Positions 63,128 to 64,000 of a stretch of 64,000 nt of DNA are shown here, in pieces (within the stretch, counting starts at the first letter, position 1; the number at the start of each line of letters is the position of its first letter). The stretch is from Bifidobacterium pongonis. Its GTDB lineage: Bacteria; Actinomycetota; Actinomycetes; Actinomycetales; Bifidobacteriaceae. The position numbers were made by a program, and so were the translations under genes. The notes under the pieces are model-generated. The model did not search any database. It saw only the letters and a program-made list of their open reading frames with translations, and was not told where the DNA came from. Location: positions 1 to 64,000 of the forward strand of contig NZ_JAHBBE010000001.1 of NCBI RefSeq assembly GCF_019331805.1. Reading direction: 5' to 3'.

Positions 63128-63748
63128 ATGTCAATCGCATCAGCAGAAGCGCGCAAACAGCTTGATCGCATCGTCGCCTTGGGGTATCCGGACGTGGCCG
63201 ATATGGCGGCCGACGACTTCCGGGCATTGGCCAATCCGCTTATCAATGCGCTGGAGCATTGCGATTTGGGCAAGGATATTCTGCTGGTGCCCACGCGCGA
63301 ACTGGTGTCTCCCGAATCCCTGATCGCCCGTACTTCCATCAACCGCATGGCGGGATTCACTACCATGCCGCCGCGCGATATCGCCAGCTTCCTTCCCCAG
63401 GACGGGTTCGAACCGCCGGAAGGTCCGTTCTATCTCGTTGTCGAACCGCATACCGGCACCTGCTATATCAATCGTGAACCCGATGTGGCCCGTAAACTCA
63501 TCGACGCCGATGATCGCCTTCCGCTCACACTTGAGGAGGGGCTTGCCATCGCCACGCAGCATCCCGATTGGCTGGAGGTCAAGAACGGGTTCAATCTGCT
63601 CGGATCGCGTTCCACGGATGGGCGCGTGCCGAGCATCTGGATGAGTCAGAATGCGCCGCGTTTGGGCGCGGTGTGGCCGAATTCCCGTCACACCTGGCTG
63701 GGTAACGCGTATTGCGTCGCCCGTCGTGGCGTCAGTCTGTTCCACTGA
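63128..63748 (+). CDS. DUF5701-like conserved protein
   Basis: This 206-residue soluble protein starts ASAEARKQLDRIVALGYPDVADMAADDFRALANPLINAL and contains LLVPTRELVSPESLIARTSINRMAGFTTMPPRDIASFLP, YLVVEPHTGTCYINREPDVARKLI, and a terminal PSIWMSQNAPRLGAVWPNSRHTWLGNAYC. The pattern matches actinobacterial DUF5701 proteins, whose function is unknown. The ATG at 63128 is preceded by TACACT ending 6 nt upstream and no Shine-Dalgarno, suggesting a leaderless transcript. The gene is convergent with the MFS gene, with only 23 nt between the stops. Confidence 0.75.
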   Translation: MSIASAEARKQLDRIVALGYPDVADMAADDFRALANPLINALEHCDLGKDILLVPTRELVSPESLIARTSINRMAGFTTMPPRDIASFLPQDGFEPPEGPFYLVVEPHTGTCYINREPDVARKLIDADDRLPLTLEEGLAIATQHPDWLEVKNGFNLLGSRSTDGRVPSIWMSQNAPRLGAVWPNSRHTWLGNAYCVARRGVSLFH

Positions 63749-63771
63749 TGCTGCCTGTCAACCTTTTCGCA

Positions 63772-64000
63772 TTAGTCCCGCGTCGGATCACGTTGAGCCA
63801 GCAGGAACACCAGCGCCAACGCCAGCAGAATCGCAATCGACAGCACACCCATCGACGCATTGCCGGTGATCGACGTGGTGGTCGCCACCAGGAACGTGCC
63901 CAGTACGGAAGCCGTCTTCCCGAACACATCGTAAAAACCGTAGTATTCGTTGGCGTGATGCTTGGGGATGAGCTTGCCGTAGTACGAGCGTGACAGGGCC
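63772..64000 (-). CDS. MFS transporter, UMF1-like, C-terminal part (partial)
   Basis: Only the last about 75 codons are in the window; the start lies beyond the right edge. The translation reads ALSRSYYGKLIPKHHANEYYGFYDVFGKTASVLG, typical of the UMF1/Atg22-like branch of the major facilitator superfamily. Two membrane segments and a short QRDPTRD tail follow. Substrate is unknown. It is convergent with the DUF5701 gene. Confidence 0.75.
   Translation of the reverse strand, partial: ALSRSYYGKLIPKHHANEYYGFYDVFGKTASVLGTFLVATTTSITGNASMGVLSIAILLALALVFLLAQRDPTRD

Overview
The window reads as a chromosomal segment of a high-GC Gram-positive actinobacterium, most likely a Bifidobacterium. The supporting signs are GC-rich coding sequence, a MurT/GatD pair, an aspartokinase split into two genes, an actinobacterial Tad pilus set with DUF4244 and Rv3654c-like pilins, an LPFTG-anchored fibro-slime/pilin-type surface protein, and a ferrous-iron type DUF2318/ABC/FMN-binding operon. 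The species cannot be fixed from sequence alone. No phage, IS transposase, CRISPR array or rRNA was seen, and there is one tRNA.

Layout. 1-6 kb: a repeat-rich leader, then an operon for DUF2318 membrane protein, two FtsX-type permeases, an ABC ATPase and an FMN-binding lipoprotein, resembling the distal half of P19/FTR1 iron loci. 6-17 kb: a polytopic membrane protein, a minus-strand operon of two YhgE/Pip membrane proteins plus TetR with an upstream operator cluster, a CmpB-type permease and a PLP aminotransferase. 16.7-22 kb: a repeat-dense stretch with tRNA-Lys, dipeptidase pepD and a two-component system bracketed by two copies of a long palindromic repeat. 22-29 kb: a GT2 glycosyltransferase, TetR, ftsY, and the nitrogen cluster amtB-glnB-glnD. 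29.4-35.4 kb: a DnaA-box cluster, dnaB, murT-gatD, a phasin-like gene and an aarF kinase. 35.6-42.2 kb: one 2183-residue cell-wall anchored protein. 42.4-48.3 kb: a solitary AAA+/nuclease-fold gene apparently inserted at the 3' end of a neighbour, a Nudix/histidine-phosphatase protein and ppk. 48.5-54.1 kb: Tad pilus genes in two divergent blocks (tadZ-tadA-tadBC on minus; pilin-tadE-tadF on plus) around a putative small RNA. 54.1-64 kb: a lipid kinase, TetR, dnaX-recR, the two aspartokinase subunits, asd on the opposite strand, an antitoxin remnant, a DUF5701 protein and the end of an MFS gene.

Functional themes. lysC catalytic and ACT genes with asd make the first steps of the aspartate family. 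AmtB-PII-GlnD form the ammonium-sensing relay. MurT-GatD amidates lipid II in the cell wall, to which the LPFTG protein would be attached. Many starts were moved from the longest open frame to an ATG/GTG/TTG with a Shine-Dalgarno. Five genes have no clear Shine-Dalgarno but a TANNNT hexamer 6-8 nt before the start, which suggests leaderless mRNAs.

The most unusual material is (1) the AAA+/PD-(D/E)XK gene with a 50-bp perfect palindrome upstream and 66-bp flanking direct repeats, (2) a three-copy nested palindromic element of about 200 bp, and (3) eight DnaA-box-like 9-mers just upstream of dnaB, away from any dnaA gene.
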